Positions 11,338 through 23,650 of a DNA stretch of 64,000 nt are shown here, piece after piece. The DNA is from Inia geoffrensis (taxonomy: Eukaryota; Chordata; Mammalia; Artiodactyla; Iniidae). The position numbers and the translations under genes were made by a program. The first letter of the stretch is position 1; the number at the start of each line of letters is the position of its first letter. Location of the stretch: positions 63,670,501 to 63,734,500 of the forward strand of contig CM070901.1 of assembly GCA_036417435.1 (NCBI GenBank), written 5' to 3'. Under the pieces are notes generated by a model, which worked only from the letters and a program-made list of their open reading frames with translations, ran no database searches and was not told where the DNA came from.

Positions 11338-13346
11338 ACACACTAGGAAGCCCCTCTGCGGGCGGAGACTGTGGGTGGCAGAGTGGGGGAGCTTCGGAGA
11401 CGCAGAGGAGAGCACAGCAATAGGGGTGCAGAGGGCAAAGTGGAGAGATTCCAGCACAGAGGATCAGGGCCGACTGGCACTCACCAGCCCGAGAGGTTTG
11501 TCTGCTCCCCCACCGGAGCAGGCAGGGCTTTGGTCGGAGTGCAGGGAGAGGACTGGGGTTGGTGGCGTGAACACAGCCTGCAGGGGGTTAGTGCACCACG
11601 GCTGACCGGGAGGTAGTCCGGGGAAATCTGGACCTGCCAAAGAGGCAAGAGGGTTTTTCTTCCCTCTTTGTTACCTGGTGCACGAGGAGAGGGGATTAAG
11701 AACGCTGCTTAAAGGAGCTCCAGAGACAGGTGCGAGCCATGGCTAAAAACGTGGACCCCAGAGATAGACATGAGACGCTAAAGCTGCTGCTGCCGCCACC
11801 AACAAGCCTGTGTGCGAGCACAGGTCACTATCCACACCCCCTTACGGGGAGCATGTGCAGCCCGCCACTGCCAGGGTCCCGGGATCCAGGGATAACTCCC
11901 CCAGGAGAACACATGTCACGCCTCAGGCTGGTGCAACGTCACGCCGGCCTCTGCCGCCGCAGGCACACCCCGCACTCCGTGACCCTCCCTACCCCCCCGG
12001 CCTAAGTGAGCCAGAGCCTCCAAATCAGCGGCTTCTTTAACACCGTCCTGTCTGAGCAAAGAACAGACGCCCTCCGGTGACCTACACGGACAGGCGGGGC
12101 CAAATCCAAAGCTGAGCCCCTAGGAGCTGTGAGAACAAAGAAGAGAAAGGGAAATCTCTCCTAGCAGCCACAGAAGCAGCGGATTAAAGCTCCACAATCA
12201 ACTTGATGTACCCTGCAACTGTGGAATATATGAATAGACAACGAATCATCCCAAATTAAGTAGGTGGACTTTGAGAGCAAGATTTATTATTCTTTCCCCT
12301 TTTCCTTTTTTTTATGTGTATGTGTATGCTTCTGTGTGATTTTGTCTGTATAGCTTTGCTTCCACCATTTGTCCGAGGGTTCTATCCATCTGTCTTTTTT
12401 TTCCTTAATAATTACTTTTTATTTTAATAAACTTATTTTATTTTACTTTATCTTCATTCTTTCTTTCCTTCCTTCCCTCCTTTAGACAACGGATCATCCC
12501 CAATTGAGGAGGTGGACTTTGAGAGCAAGACTTATGATTTTTTCCTCTTTTCCTCTTTTTCTGAGGGTGTATGTGTATGCTTCTCTGTGAGATTTTGTCT
12601 GTATAGCTTTGCTTCCACCATTTGTTCCAGGGATCTATCCATCCGTTTTTATTTTCTCTTAATAATTATTTTTTTATTTTAATAACTTTATTATATTTTA
12701 TCTTACTTTATTTTATTCTACTTTATCTTCCTTCTTTCTTTTTTCCTTCCTTCCCTCCTTGCTCCCTCCCTCCTCCCACCCTCCTTTCTTTCTTTCTTTC
12801 TACTTCTACTAATCCTTTCTTTCTACTTTTTCTTGCTTTTCTTCTGAGCTGTGTGGATGAAAGGCTCTTGGTGCTGCAGCCAGGAGTTAATGCTGTGCCT
12901 CTGAGATGGGAGAGCCAACTTCAGGACACTGGTCCACAAGAGGCCACCCAGCTGCACATAATATCAAATGGCGAAAATCTCCCAGAGATCTCCAGCTCAA
13001 TGCCAGCACCCAGCTTCACTCAGTGACCAGCAAGCGACAGTGCTGGATACCCTATGCCAAACAACTAGCAAGACAGGAACACAACCCCATCCTTTAGCAG
13101 AGAGGCTGCCCCAAATCATAATAAGTCTACAGACAACCCAAAACACACCACCAGGTGTGGGCCTGCCCACCAGAAAGAAAAGATACAGACTCATCCACCA
13201 GAACACAGGCACTAGTCCCCTCCACCAGGAAGCCTACACAACCCACTGAACCAAACTTAGCCACTGGGGACAGACACCAAAAAAAAAAGGAACTACGAAA
13301 CTTCAGCCTGCAAAAAGGAGACCCCAAACACAGTAAGATAAGCAAA
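11338..13346 (+). promoter_or_regulatory. L1 5'UTR / internal promoter region, with internal tandem duplication
   Basis: A GC-rich, CpG-containing first part (11,338-12,240) is followed by a pyrimidine-rich T/TTCC tract (12,290-12,840) and a short lead into ORF1. In L1 the 5'UTR contains the internal RNA polymerase II promoter; that role is inferred from family knowledge. A segment beginning AGACAACGAATCATCCC at 12,237 is repeated from 12,484 (AGACAACGGATCATCCCC), a tandem duplication of about 247 bases that includes the GTGGACTTTGAGAGCAAGA stretch and the downstream TTCTATCC/GGGATCTATCC region. Open frames here are incidental. Confidence 0.75.
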
Positions 13347-14244
13347 ATGAGAAGACAGAAAAACACACAGCAGATGAAGGAGCAAGATAAAAACCCACCA
13401 GACCTAACAAATGAAGAGGAAATAGGTAGTCTACCTGAAAAAGAATTCAGAATAATGATAGTAAAGATGATCCAAAATATTGGAAATAGAATAGACAAAA
13501 TGCAACAAACAGTTAACAAGGACCTAGAAGAACTAAAGATGAAACAAGCAATGAAGAACAACACAATAAATGAAATGAAAAATACTACAAATGGGATCAA
13601 TAGCAGAATAACTGAGGCAGAAGAACGGATAAGTGACCTGGAAGATAAAATAGTGGAAATAACTAATGCGGAACAGAATAAAGAAAAAAGAATGAAGAGA
13701 ACTGAGGACAGTCTCAGAAACCTCTGAGACAACATTAAACGCACCAACATTCGAATTATAGGGGTTCCAGAAGAAGAGAACAAGAAAGGGACTGAGAAAA
13801 TATTTGAAGAGATTATAGTTGAAAACTTCCCTAATATGGGAAAGGAAATAGTTACAGGGTAAATACAGGATAAATAGTTACAGGATAAATTACGGGATAA
13901 ATGCAAGGAGAAATACACCAAGACACATATTAATCAAACTGTCAAAAATTAAATACAAAGAAAGCATATTGAAAGCAGCAAGCGAAAAACAACAAATAAC
14001 ACACAATGGAATCCCCATAAGGCTAACAGCTGATCTCTCACCAGAAACTCTACAAGCCAGAAGGGAGTGGCAGGACATATTGAAAGTGATGAAGGAGAAA
14101 AACCTACAACCAAGATTACTCTACCCAGCAAGGATCTCATTCAGATTTGATGGAGAAATTAAAACCTTTACAGACAAGCAAAAGCTGAGAGAGTTCAGCA
14201 CCACCAAACCAGCTCTACAACAACTGCTAAAGGAACTCCTCTAG
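13347..14244 (+). pseudogene. Younger L1 ORF1 (RNA-binding chaperone), broken
   Basis: The start is ATG at 13,347, giving MRRQKNTQQMKEQDK, chosen because it matches the start in the older L1 copies; the open frame upstream to 13,155 is 5'UTR. The coiled coil (KMQQTVNKDLEELKMKQ, EAEERISDLEDKIVEITNA) is intact. A TGA at 13,725-13,727 replaces the tryptophan expected after EDSLRNL. The RRM part follows (DNIKRTNIRIIGVPEEE, FEEIIVENFPNMGKEIV). Around 13,850-13,910 the sequence degenerates into repeats of an ACAGGATAAAT-like motif with stops. The C-terminal domain then resumes in another frame from 13,969 (ETLQARREWQDILKVMK, FTDKQKLREFSTTKP) and ends at 14,244. Confidence 0.9.
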
Positions 14245-14303
14245 GAAAGAAAACACAAGAGAAAGAAAAGACCTACAATAACGAACCCACAACAATTAAG
14301 AAA

Positions 14304-17300
14304 ATGGGAATAGGAACATACATATCGATAATTACCTTAAATGTAAATGGACTAAATGCTCCCACCAAAAGACACAGATTGGCTGCATGGATACAAAAAC
14401 AAGACCCATATATTTGCTGTCTACAAGAGACCCACTTCAGACCTAGAGACACATACAGACTGAAAGTAAGGGGATGGAAAAACGTATTTCATGCAAGTGG
14501 AAACCAAAAGAAAGCTGGAGTAGCAATTCTCATATCAGACAAAATAGACTTCAAAATAAAGACTATTAGAAGAGACAAAGAAGGACACTACATAATGATC
14601 AAGGGATCGATCCAAGAAGAAGATATAACAATTGTAAATATTTATGCACCCAACATAGGAGCACCTCAATACATAAGACAAAAACTAACAGCCATAAAAG
14701 GGGAAATTGACAGTAACACATTCATAGTAGGGGACTTCAACACCCCACTTTCACCAATGGACAGATCAACCAAAATGAAAATAAATAAGGAAACCCAAGC
14801 TTTAAATGATACATTAAACACGATGGACTTAATTGATATTTATAGGACACTCCATCCAAAAACAACAGAATACACATTTTTCTAAAGTGCTCATGGAACA
14901 TTGTCCAGGATAGATCATATCCTGGGTCACAAATCAAGCCTTGGTAAATTTAAGAAAATTGAAATTGTATCAAGTATCTTTCCGACAACAATGCTATGAG
15001 AGTAGATATCAATTACAGGAAAAGATATGTAAAAAATACAAACACATGGAGGCTAAACAATACACTACTTAATAATGAAGGGATCACTGAAGATATCAAA
15101 GAGGAAATCAAAAAATACCTAGAAACAAATGACAGCGGAGACACGACGACTCAAAATCTATGGGATGCAGCAAAAGCAGTTCTAAGAGGGAAGTTTACAG
15201 CAATACAATCCTACCTTAAGAAACAGGAAACATCTCGAATAAACAACTTAACCTTGCACCTAAAGAAATTAGAGAAAGAAGAACAAAAAACCCCCAAAGT
15301 TAGCAGAAGGAAAGAAATCATAAAAATCAGATCAGAAATAAATGAAAAAGAAATGAAGGAGACGTTAGCAAAGATCAATAAAACTAAAAGCTGGTTCTTT
15401 GAGAAGATAAACAAAATAGATAAACCATTAAACAGACTCATCAAGAAAAAAAGGGAGAAGACTGAAATCAATACAATTAGAAATGAAAAAGGAGAAGCAA
15501 CAACTGCCACTGCAGAAATAAAAAATATCATGAGAGATTACTACAAGCAACTCTATGCCAATAAAATGGACAACCTGGAAGAAATGGACAAATTCTTAAA
15601 GGCACAACCTGCCAAGGCTAAATCAGGAAGAAATAGAAAATATGAACAGACCATTCACAAGCACTGAAATTGAAACTGTGATTAAAAATCTTCCAACAAA
15701 CAAAAGCCCAGGACCAGATGGCTTCACAGGCGAATTCTATCAAACATTTAGAGAAGAGCTAATACCTATCCTTCTCAAACTCTTCCAAAATATAGCACAG
15801 GGAGGAACACTCCCAAACTCATTCTACGAGGCCACCATCACCCTGATACCAAAACCAGACAAGGATGTCACAAAGAAAGAAAACTACAGGCCAATATCAC
15901 TGATGAACATAGATGCAAAAATCCTCAGCAAAATACTAGCAAACAGACTCCAACAGCACATCAAAAGGATCATACACCATGATCAAGTGGGGTTTATTCC
16001 AGGAATGCAAGGATTCTTCAATATAAGCAAATCAATCAACGTGATAGACCATATTAACAAATTGAAGGAGAAAAACCATATGATCATCTCAATAGATGCA
16101 GAGAAAGCTTTTGACAAAATTCAACACCCATTTATGATAAAAACCCTGCAGAAAGTAGGCATAGAGTGAACTTTCCTCAACATAATAAAGGCCATATATG
16201 ACAAACCCACAGCCAACATCATCCTCAATGGTGAAAAACTGAAAACATTTCCACTAAGATCAGGAACAAGAAGACAAGGTTGCCCACTCTCACCACTCTC
16301 ATTCAACATAGTTTTGGAAGTTTTAGCCACAGCAATCAGAGAAGAAAAGGAAATAAAAGGAATCCAAATCGGAAAAGAAGAAGTAAAGCTGTCACTATTT
16401 GCAGATGACATGATACTATACATAGAGAATCCTAAAGATGTTACCAGAAAACTACTAGAGCTAATCAATGAATTTGGTAAAGTAGCAGGATACAAAATTA
16501 ATGCACAGAAATCTCTGACATTCCCATACACTAAGGATGAAAAATCTGAAAGTGAAATCAAGAAAACACTCCCATTTACCACTACAACAAAAAGAATAAA
16601 ATATCTAGGAATAAACCTACCTAAGGAGACAAAAGACCTGTATGCAGAAAATTATAAGACACTGATGAAAGAAATTAAAGATGATAAAAATAGATGGAGA
16701 GATATACCATGTTCTTGGATTGGAAGAATCAACATTGTGAAAAATGACTCTACTACCCAAAGCAATCTACAGATTCAATGCAATCCCTATCAAACTACCA
16801 CTGGCATTTTTCACAGAACAAGAACAAAAAATTTCACAATTTGTATGGAAACACAAAAGACTCCGAATAGCCAAAGCAATCTTGAGAACAAAAAACGGAG
16901 CTGGAAGAATCAGGCTTCCTGACTTTAGAGTATACTACAGAGCTACAGTAATCAAGACAGTATGGTACTGGCACAAAAACAGAAATATAGATCAGTGGAA
17001 CAGGATAGAAAGCCCAGAGATAAGCCCACGCATGTATGGTCACCTTATCCTTGATAAAGGAGGCAGGAATGTACAGTGGAGAAAGGACAGCCTCTTCAAT
17101 AAGTGGTGCTGGGAAAACTGGGCAGGTACATGTAAAAGTCTGAGATTAGATCACTCCCTAACACCATACACAAAAATAAGCTCAAAATGGATTAAAGACC
17201 TAAATGTAAGGCCAGAAACTATCAAACTCTTAGAGGAAAACATACGCAGGACACTCTATGACATAAATCACAGCAAGGTCCTTTTTGACCCACCTCCTAG

Positions 17301-18116
17301 AGAAATGGAAATAAAAACAAAAATAAACAAATGGGATCTAATGAAACTTCAAAGCTTTTGCACAGCAAGGGAAACCATAAACAAAACCAAAAGACAACCC
17401 TCAGAATGGGAGAAAATATTTGCAAATTAAGCAACTGACAAAGGATTAATCTCCAAAATTTACAAGCAGCTCATGCAACTTAATAACAAAAAAACAAACA
17501 ACTCAATCCAAAAATGGGCAGAAGACCTAAATAGACATTTCTCCAACAAAGATATACAGACTGTCAACAAACACATGAAAGAATGCTCAACATCACTAAT
17601 CATTAGAGAAATGCAAATCAAAACAACAATGAGATATCATCTCATACCAGTCAGAATGGCCATCATCAAACAATCTAGAAACAATAAATGCTGGAGAGGG
17701 TGTGGAGAAAAGGGAACCCTGTTACACTGTTGGTGGGAATGTAAACTGATACAATCACTGTGGAGAACGGTATGGAGGTTCCTTAAAAAACTACAAATAG
17801 AACTACGATATGACCCAGCAATCCCACTACTGGGCATATACCCTGAGAAATTCAAAAAGAGTCATGTACAAGAATGTTCACTGCAGCTCTATTTACAATA
17901 GCCATGACATGGAAGCAACCTAAGTGTCCATCATCAGATGAATGGATAAAGAAGATGTGGCACATATATACAATGGAATATTATTCAGCCATAAAAAGAA
18001 ACGAAATTGAGCTATTTGTAATGAGGTGGATAGACCTAGAGTCTGCCATACAGAGTGAAGTAAGTCAGAAAGAGAGAGACAAATACCATATGCTAACACA
18101 TATATATGGAATTTAA
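14304..18116 (+). pseudogene. Younger L1 ORF2 (endonuclease-reverse transcriptase), broken
   Basis: ORF2p nicks target DNA and reverse-transcribes L1 RNA in place. It is seen in six pieces. The endonuclease (14,304-14,885; CCLQETHFRPRD, IVGDFNTPLSP) stops at 14,883 (TAA where serine is expected). The linker (14,996-15,667) ends in a frameshift near 15,600. The RT part (15,642-16,169; [35 protein letters not shown]) stops at 16,167 (TGA for glycine). RT then continues with the catalytic FADD at 16,398-16,409, and one extra A near 16,742 shifts the frame. The next piece (16,744-17,430) stops at 17,428 (TAA). The C-terminal piece has an intact C-x3-C-x7-H-x4-C motif (codons 17,689-17,742). One more frameshift near 17,870 precedes the end at 18,116. 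The catalytic motif is kept, but the protein cannot be made as a whole. Confidence 0.92.
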
Positions 18117-18471
18117 GGGAAAAAATGTCATGAAGAACCTAGTGGTGAAACAGGAATAAAGACACAGACTTACTAGAGAATGGACTTGAGGATATGGGGA
18201 GAGGGAATGGTAAACTGTGACAAAGCGAGAGAGAGGCATGGACATATATACACTACCAAACATAAGGTAGATAGCTAGTGGGAAGCAGCCGCATAGCACA
18301 GGGAGATCAGCTCGGTGCTTTGTGACCACCTGGAAGGGTGGGATAGGGAGGGTGGGAGGGAGAGAGACAGAAGCGGAAAGAGATATGGGAACATATATAT
18401 ATATATCTGATTCATTTTGTGGTGAATCTGAAACTAAAAAAAAATAAAGTTACTTGAGGAACAGCTGAAAA
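18117..18471 (+). other. Younger L1 3'UTR and A-rich end
   Basis: Non-coding tail after the ORF2 stop, with a G-rich stretch (GGGAGGGTGGGAGGGAGAGA, 18,342-18,365), a short TA run (18,390-18,410), an AATAAAG signal at about 18,443 and an A-run before the target-site duplication. Confidence 0.8.
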
Positions 18472-18486
18472 AAAAATCAATTACAG
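18472..18486 (+). repeat. Target-site duplication, right copy
   Basis: AAAAATCAATTACAG, identical to 11,323-11,337; it marks the 3' boundary of the younger L1. Confidence 0.9.
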
Positions 18487-21400
18487 GAAAAAGAAAATGT
18501 AAAAAATGCAAACACATGGAGGTTAAACAATACATTACTAAATAACCAAGAGATCATTGAAGAAATCAAAGAGGAAATCAAAAACGACCTAGAGACAACT
18601 GACAACAAAAACACGATGATCCAAAACCTATGGGATGCAGCAAAAGCAGTTCTAAGAGGGAAATTTATAGCAATACAAGGCTACCTCAAGAAACCAGAAA
18701 AAATCTCAAATAAACAATCTAATCTTACACCTAAAGAAACTAAAGAAAGAAGAACAAAACCCAAAGTTAGTAGAAGCAAAGAAATCATAAAGATCAGAGC
18801 ATAAATAAATGAAATAAAACAATAGCAAAGTTCAATAAAATTACAACCTGGTTCTTTGAGAAGATAAACAAAAATGATAAACCTTTAGCCAGACTCAAGG
18901 AAAAGAGGGAGAGGACTAAAATCAATAAAATTAGAAATGAAAAAGGAGGAGTTGTAACAGACACCAAAGAAATACAAAACATCCTAAGAAACTACTACAA
19001 GCAAATCTATGCCAATAAAATGGACAACCTTGAAGAAATGGACAAATTCTTAGAAAGGTACAACCTCCCAAGACTGAACCAGAAGGAAATAGAAAATATG
19101 AACAGACCAATCACAAGTAATGAAATTGAAACTGTGATTAAAAATCTTCCAACAAACAAAAGTTCAGAACCAGATGGCATCAGAGATGAATTCTATCAAA
19201 CATTTAGACAAGAGCTAACACCCGACCTTCTCAAACTCTTCAGAAATTTTCAGTGGAAGGAATATTCCCAAACTCCTTCTATGAGGCCACCATCACCCTG
19301 ATACCAAAACCAGACAAAGATACTACAGGAAAAGAAAATTAGAGAACAATATCACTGATGAATATAGATGTAAAAATCCTCAACAAAATACTAGGAAACA
19401 GAATCGAACAGCACATTAAAAGGATCATACAGCATGATCAGGTGGGGTTTATCCCAGGGATGCAAGGATTCTTCAATATGCACAAATCAATCAATGTGAT
19501 ACAACACAGTAACAAATTGTAGAATAAAACTATGATCATCCCAATAGATGCAGGAAAAGCTTTTGACAAAATTCAAACCCATTTATGATAAAAAGTCTCC
19601 AAAAAGTGGGCATAGAGGGAATCTACCTCAACATAATAAAGGCGGTATATGTCAAAACCACAGAAAACAGCACTCTCAATAATGAGAAACTAAAAGCAAT
19701 TACTCTAAGATCAGGAACAATACAAGGATGTCCACTCTCACCACTATTATTCAACATAGTATTGGAAGTCCGAGACACAGCAATTAGAGAAGAAAAAGAA
19801 ATAAAAGGAATAGAAATTGGAAAAGAAGAAGTAAAATTGTCACTGCTTGCAAATGGCACATTACTATACATAGTGAATCCTAAAGATGCCACCAGAAAAC
19901 TACGAGAGCTAATCAATGAATTTGGTAAAGTTTCAGGATACAAATTTAATGCACAGAAATCTCTTGCATTCCTATACACTAACAATGAAAGGTCAGAAAG
20001 AAATTAAGGAAACAATCCCATTCACCACTGCAACAAAAAGAATAAAATACATAGGAATGAACCTACCTAAGGAGGTACAAGACCTGTACTCAGAAAACTA
20101 TAAGACACTGCTGAAAGAAATCAAAGATGATATAAACAGATGGAGTTATAAACCATGTTCTTGGATTGGAAGAATCAATATTGTGAAAATGACTATACTA
20201 CCCAAAGCAATCTACAGATTCAATGCAATCCCTATCAAATTACCAGTGGCATTTTCTACAGAACTAGAACAAAATAATCTTAAAATGTGTATGGAGACAC
20301 AAAAGACCCCGAATAGCCAAAGCAGTCTTGAGGGAAATTAAAAGAGCTGGAGGAATCAGACTTCCTGACTTCAGAATATAGTAGAAAGCTACAGTAATCA
20401 AGACTATATGGTACTAGCACAAAAACAGAACTACAGATCAATGGAACAGGATAGAAAGCCCAGAGATATACCTACATACCTATGGCTAACTCATCTATGA
20501 CAAAGGAGGCAAGGATATACAATGGAGAAAAGACAATCTCTTCAGTAAGTAGTGCTGGGAAAACTGGACAACTACACGTAAAAGAATGAAATTAAACATG
20601 TCATAACACCATACACAAAAATAAACTCAAAATGGATTAGAGATCTGAATGTAAGGCCAGACACTATAAAACTCTTAGAGGAAAACACAGACAGAACACT
20701 ATGACATAAATCACAGCAAGAACCTTTTTGATCCACCTCCTAGTGAACTGGAAATAAAAACAAAAATAAGCAAATGGGACCTAATGAGACTTCACAGATT
20801 TTGCACAGTAAAGGAAAACATAAACAAGACTAAAAGACAACCCTCAGAATGTGAGAAAATGTTTTCAAATGAAGCAAATGACAAAGGATTAATCTCTAAA
20901 ATTTACAAGCAGCTCATGTAGCTCAATATCACAAAAACAAACAACCCAATTTAAAAATGGGCAGAAGACCTAAATAGGCATTTCTCCAAAGAAGATATAC
21001 AGATTGCCAACAAACACATGAAAGGATGCTGAATGTCACTAATCATTAGAGAAATGCAAATCAAAACTACAGTGAGGTATCACCTCTCAACAGTCAGAAG
21101 GGCAATCATCAAAAATCTATAAAAAATAAATGCTGGAGAGACACTTATTGGAGAAAAGGGAATGCTCTTGCACTGCTGATGGGAATGTAAACTGATATAG
21201 CCACTAGGGAAAACAGTACAGAGGTTCCTTAAAAAAACTATAAACAGAAGTACCATACAACCCAGCAATGCAACTACTGGGCATTTACCCTGAGAAAACC
21301 ATAATTCAAAAAGAGTTGTGTACAACAATGTTCATTGAAGCTCTATTTACAATATCCAGGACATGGAATCAACCTAAGTGTCAATCGACAGATGAATGGA

Positions 21401-21570
21401 TAAAGAAGATCTGGCATATATATACAATGGAATATTACTCAGCCATAAAAAGAAAGAAAACTGAGTTATTTGTAGTGAGGTGGATGGACTTAGAGTCTGT
21501 CCTACACAGTGAAGTAACTCAGGAAGAGAAAAAAACAATACTGTATGATAACAGAGATATATGGAATCTA
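18487..21570 (+). pseudogene. Old L1 ORF2, RT and C-terminal part (left copy), broken
   Basis: Continuation of the ORF2 cut at 11,337. Readable pieces are the linker (18,616-18,804; [19 protein letters not shown]), the start of RT (19,020-19,301), the RT core (19,585-20,007; [20 protein letters not shown]), 19,916-20,341 ([20 protein letters not shown]) and the C-terminus (21,268-21,630; EWIKKIWHIYTMEYYSAIK). The catalytic FADD is changed to LANG (about 19,847-19,858). There are stops around 19,340, 19,520 and 19,587 and further frameshifts. The right-hand paralog (61,468-64,000) shares several of these lesions, including the AATTGTAGAATAAAAC stop and the loss of a base in AAACCCATTTAT. Confidence 0.9.
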
Positions 21571-21950
21571 AATTTTAAAAAAGTTTATGAAGCACCTAGG
21601 GGCAGGACAGGATTAAGGACACAGACGTAGAGAAAGGACTTGAGGACATGGGGAGCGGGAAGGGTAAGCTGGGAGGAAGTGACAGAGTGGCATGGACATA
21701 TATACATTACCAAATGTAACATCAATAGCTACTGGGAAGCACCTACATAGCACAGGGAGATCAGCTCGGTGCTTTGTGACCACCTAAAGGGGTGGGATAT
21801 GGAGGGTGGTAGGGAGATGCAAGAGGGAGGAGATATAGTGATATATGTATATGTATAGCTGATTCATTTTGTTACACAGCAGAAACTAACACTCCATTGT
21901 AAAGCTATTATACTCTAATAAAGGTGTAAAAGGAAAAAAAAATAAAGAAA
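21571..21950 (+). other. Old L1 3'UTR and A-rich tail
   Basis: L1-type 3'UTR with CATAGCACAGGGAGATCAGC at about 21,747 and a terminal AATAAAGGTGTAAAAGGAAA stretch. The same AGCACAGGGAGATCAGC text occurs in the younger L1 3'UTR at 18,294. It passes straight into a second, truncated L1. Confidence 0.8.
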
Positions 21951-23500
21951 GAAAGCCCAGAGATAAACTGACACACCTATGGTCAACTTATCTATGACAA
22001 AGGAGGCAAGACTATACAATGGAGAAAAGACAGTCTCTTCAATCAGTGGTGCTGGGAAAAATGGACAACTACATGTAAAAGAATGAAATTAGAACACGCC
22101 CTAACACCATACACAAATATAAATTCAAAATGGATTAGATACCTTAATATAAGACTGGACAGGATCAAACACTTAGAGGAAAACAGAGGAAGAATACTCT
22201 GACATAAATCACAGCAAGATCTTTTTTGGTCCACCTCCTAGAGTAATGCAATAAAAAAGAAAACTAAACAAATGGGACCTCATGAAACGTAAAATCTTTT
22301 GCAAAGCAAAGGAAACTACAAACAAGATGAAAAGACAACCCTCAGAATGGGGGAAAATATTTGCAAACGAATCAATGGACAAAGGATTAATCTCCAATAT
22401 ATATATAAACAGCTCATGCAGCTCAATATTAAAAAAAAACAACCCAATACAAAAATGGGCAGAAGGTCTAAATAGACATTTCTTCCAAGAAGACATACAG
22501 GTGGCCAAGATGCACATGAAAACTGCTCAACATCACTAATTATTAGAAAAATGCAAATCAAATCTACAATGACAGGGCTTCCCTGGTGGCGCAATGGTTG
22601 AGAGTCCACCTGCCAATGCAGGGGACATGGGTTTGTGCCCCAATCCGGGAGGATCCCACATGCCGCAGAGTGGCTGGGCCCGTGAGCCATGGCCATTGAG
22701 CCTGCGCATCCAGAGCCTGTTGCTCTGCAACGGGGGAGGCCACAACAGTGAGATTCCGGCGTACCACAAAAAAAAAAAAAAAAAACTACAATGACATATC
22801 ACCTCACACCGGTTAGAACGGGCATCATCAGAGTAGCTACAAACAAAAATGCTGGAAAGGGTGTGCAGGAAAGGAACCCTCTTCCACTACTGGTGGGAAG
22901 GTAAATTGATACAGTCACTATGGAGAAGAGTATGGAGGTTCCTTAAAAATATAATAATAGAATTACCATACGATCCAGCAATCCCACCACTGGGCATATA
23001 CCCAAAGAAAACCATATATCAAAAAGAGACATTCACCACAATGTTCATTGCAGCACTATTTACAATAGCCAGGTATTGGAAGCAACCTAAATGCCCACAG
23101 ACAGACGAATGGATAAAGATGTGGTACATATATAAAATGGAATATTACTCAGCCATAAAAAGGAATGAAATTGGGTCATTTGTAGAGACATCAATGGATC
23201 TAGAGACTGGCATACAGAGTGAAGTAAGTCAGAAAGAGAAAAACAAATATTGTTTATTAATGCATATATGTGGAACCTAGAAAAATGGTACAGATAAACT
23301 GGTTTGCAGGGCAGAAATACAGACACAGATATAGAGAACAAACGTATAGACACCAAGGGGTGAAAGCCGTGGCGGGGTGGTGATGGGAGGAGTTGGGAGA
23401 TTGGGGTTGGCATGTATACATTTATATGTATAAAATACATAACCAGTAAGAACCTGCTGTATAAAACAAAAAAAATAAAATTCAAAATTACAAAAATTAT
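21951..23500 (+). mobile_element. 5'-truncated L1 (ORF2 C-terminus and 3'UTR)
   Basis: Begins within ORF2 at GAAAGCCCAGAGATAAAC, right after the A-rich tail of the previous L1, and carries the ORF2 C-terminus in broken frames. Readable parts are 22,282-22,539 ([19 protein letters not shown]) and 22,849-23,280 (DEWIKMWYIYKMEYYSAIK). A SINE sits at 22,575-22,785. The 3'UTR (from 23,281) differs in sequence from that of the upstream L1s, with GGTTTGCAGGGCAGAAATA and AACCTGCTGTATAAAAC, and ends in an A/T-rich tail. Its part from about 22,885 onward is duplicated at 33,636-34,230. Confidence 0.85.
22564..22796 (+). mobile_element. CHR-type tRNA-derived SINE (copy 1) with target-site duplications
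   Basis: The SINE body is 22,575-22,785 and starts GGGCTTCCCTGGTGGCGCAA. The tRNA-like A box TGGCGCAATGG and a B-box-like GGTTTGTGCCC are visible, with a poly-A of about 17. CTACAATGACA flanks it at 22,564-22,574 and 22,786-22,796. It was inserted into the truncated L1. CHR-type SINEs derive from a tRNA(Glu) and are mobilised by L1. Open frames across this SINE on either strand are incidental. Confidence 0.93.
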
Positions 23501-23650
23501 AAAATTTAAAAAAATACAGAAAAAAAGTTCTCTTCACATACATATATTTATATGAATGAATTATTTCCATGCTTATATCTATAAATACAAAAAAAGAGAA
23601 ATAAAATCTACCTGGCACCAGAAAAGAAAAAAAGAAAAAAAAAATAACCC
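23501..23650. other. A/T-rich stretch between L1 tail and next block
   Basis: A-rich, low-complexity sequence with TATATTTATATGAATGAATT and runs of AAAAAG. No gene is seen. It is duplicated at 34,230-34,376, so it travels with the duplicated block. Confidence 0.6.

Larger units (their letters stand above)
11338..18471 (+). mobile_element. Full-length younger L1 retrotransposon (7.1 kb), inserted in the old L1
   Basis: A complete non-LTR retrotransposon layout: 5'UTR 11,338-13,346, ORF1 13,347-14,244, intergenic 14,245-14,303, ORF2 14,304-18,116, 3'UTR to about 18,471 with an A-run end. It is bounded by a 15-bp target-site duplication. It interrupts the older L1 in its ORF2, and the older reading continues on the other side. 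It is clearly less decayed than its host element, but it carries several stops and frameshifts and cannot move by itself. It is absent from the paralogous block at 61,467. Confidence 0.93.

Noticed and set aside
11315..12040. GC-rich segment resembling a CpG-island promoter of a host gene
   Set aside because: It lies precisely between the L1 target-site duplication and L1 ORF1 and is the L1 5'UTR.
12622..13026. 134-codon frame in the younger L1 5'UTR
   Set aside because: Mostly a pyrimidine-rich tract translating to phenylalanine/leucine/serine; part of the non-coding 5'UTR.
13127..13921. 264-codon minus-strand frame opposite L1 ORF1
   Set aside because: It is the antisense of the A-rich ORF1 coding strand (serine/phenylalanine/isoleucine-rich); no family is recognised and the sense strand explains it.
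22575..22785. tRNA gene suggested by A- and B-box-like motifs in the SINEs
   Set aside because: The motifs belong to a tRNA-derived SINE with poly-A tail and target-site duplications; no cloverleaf with an anticodon stem could be supported.
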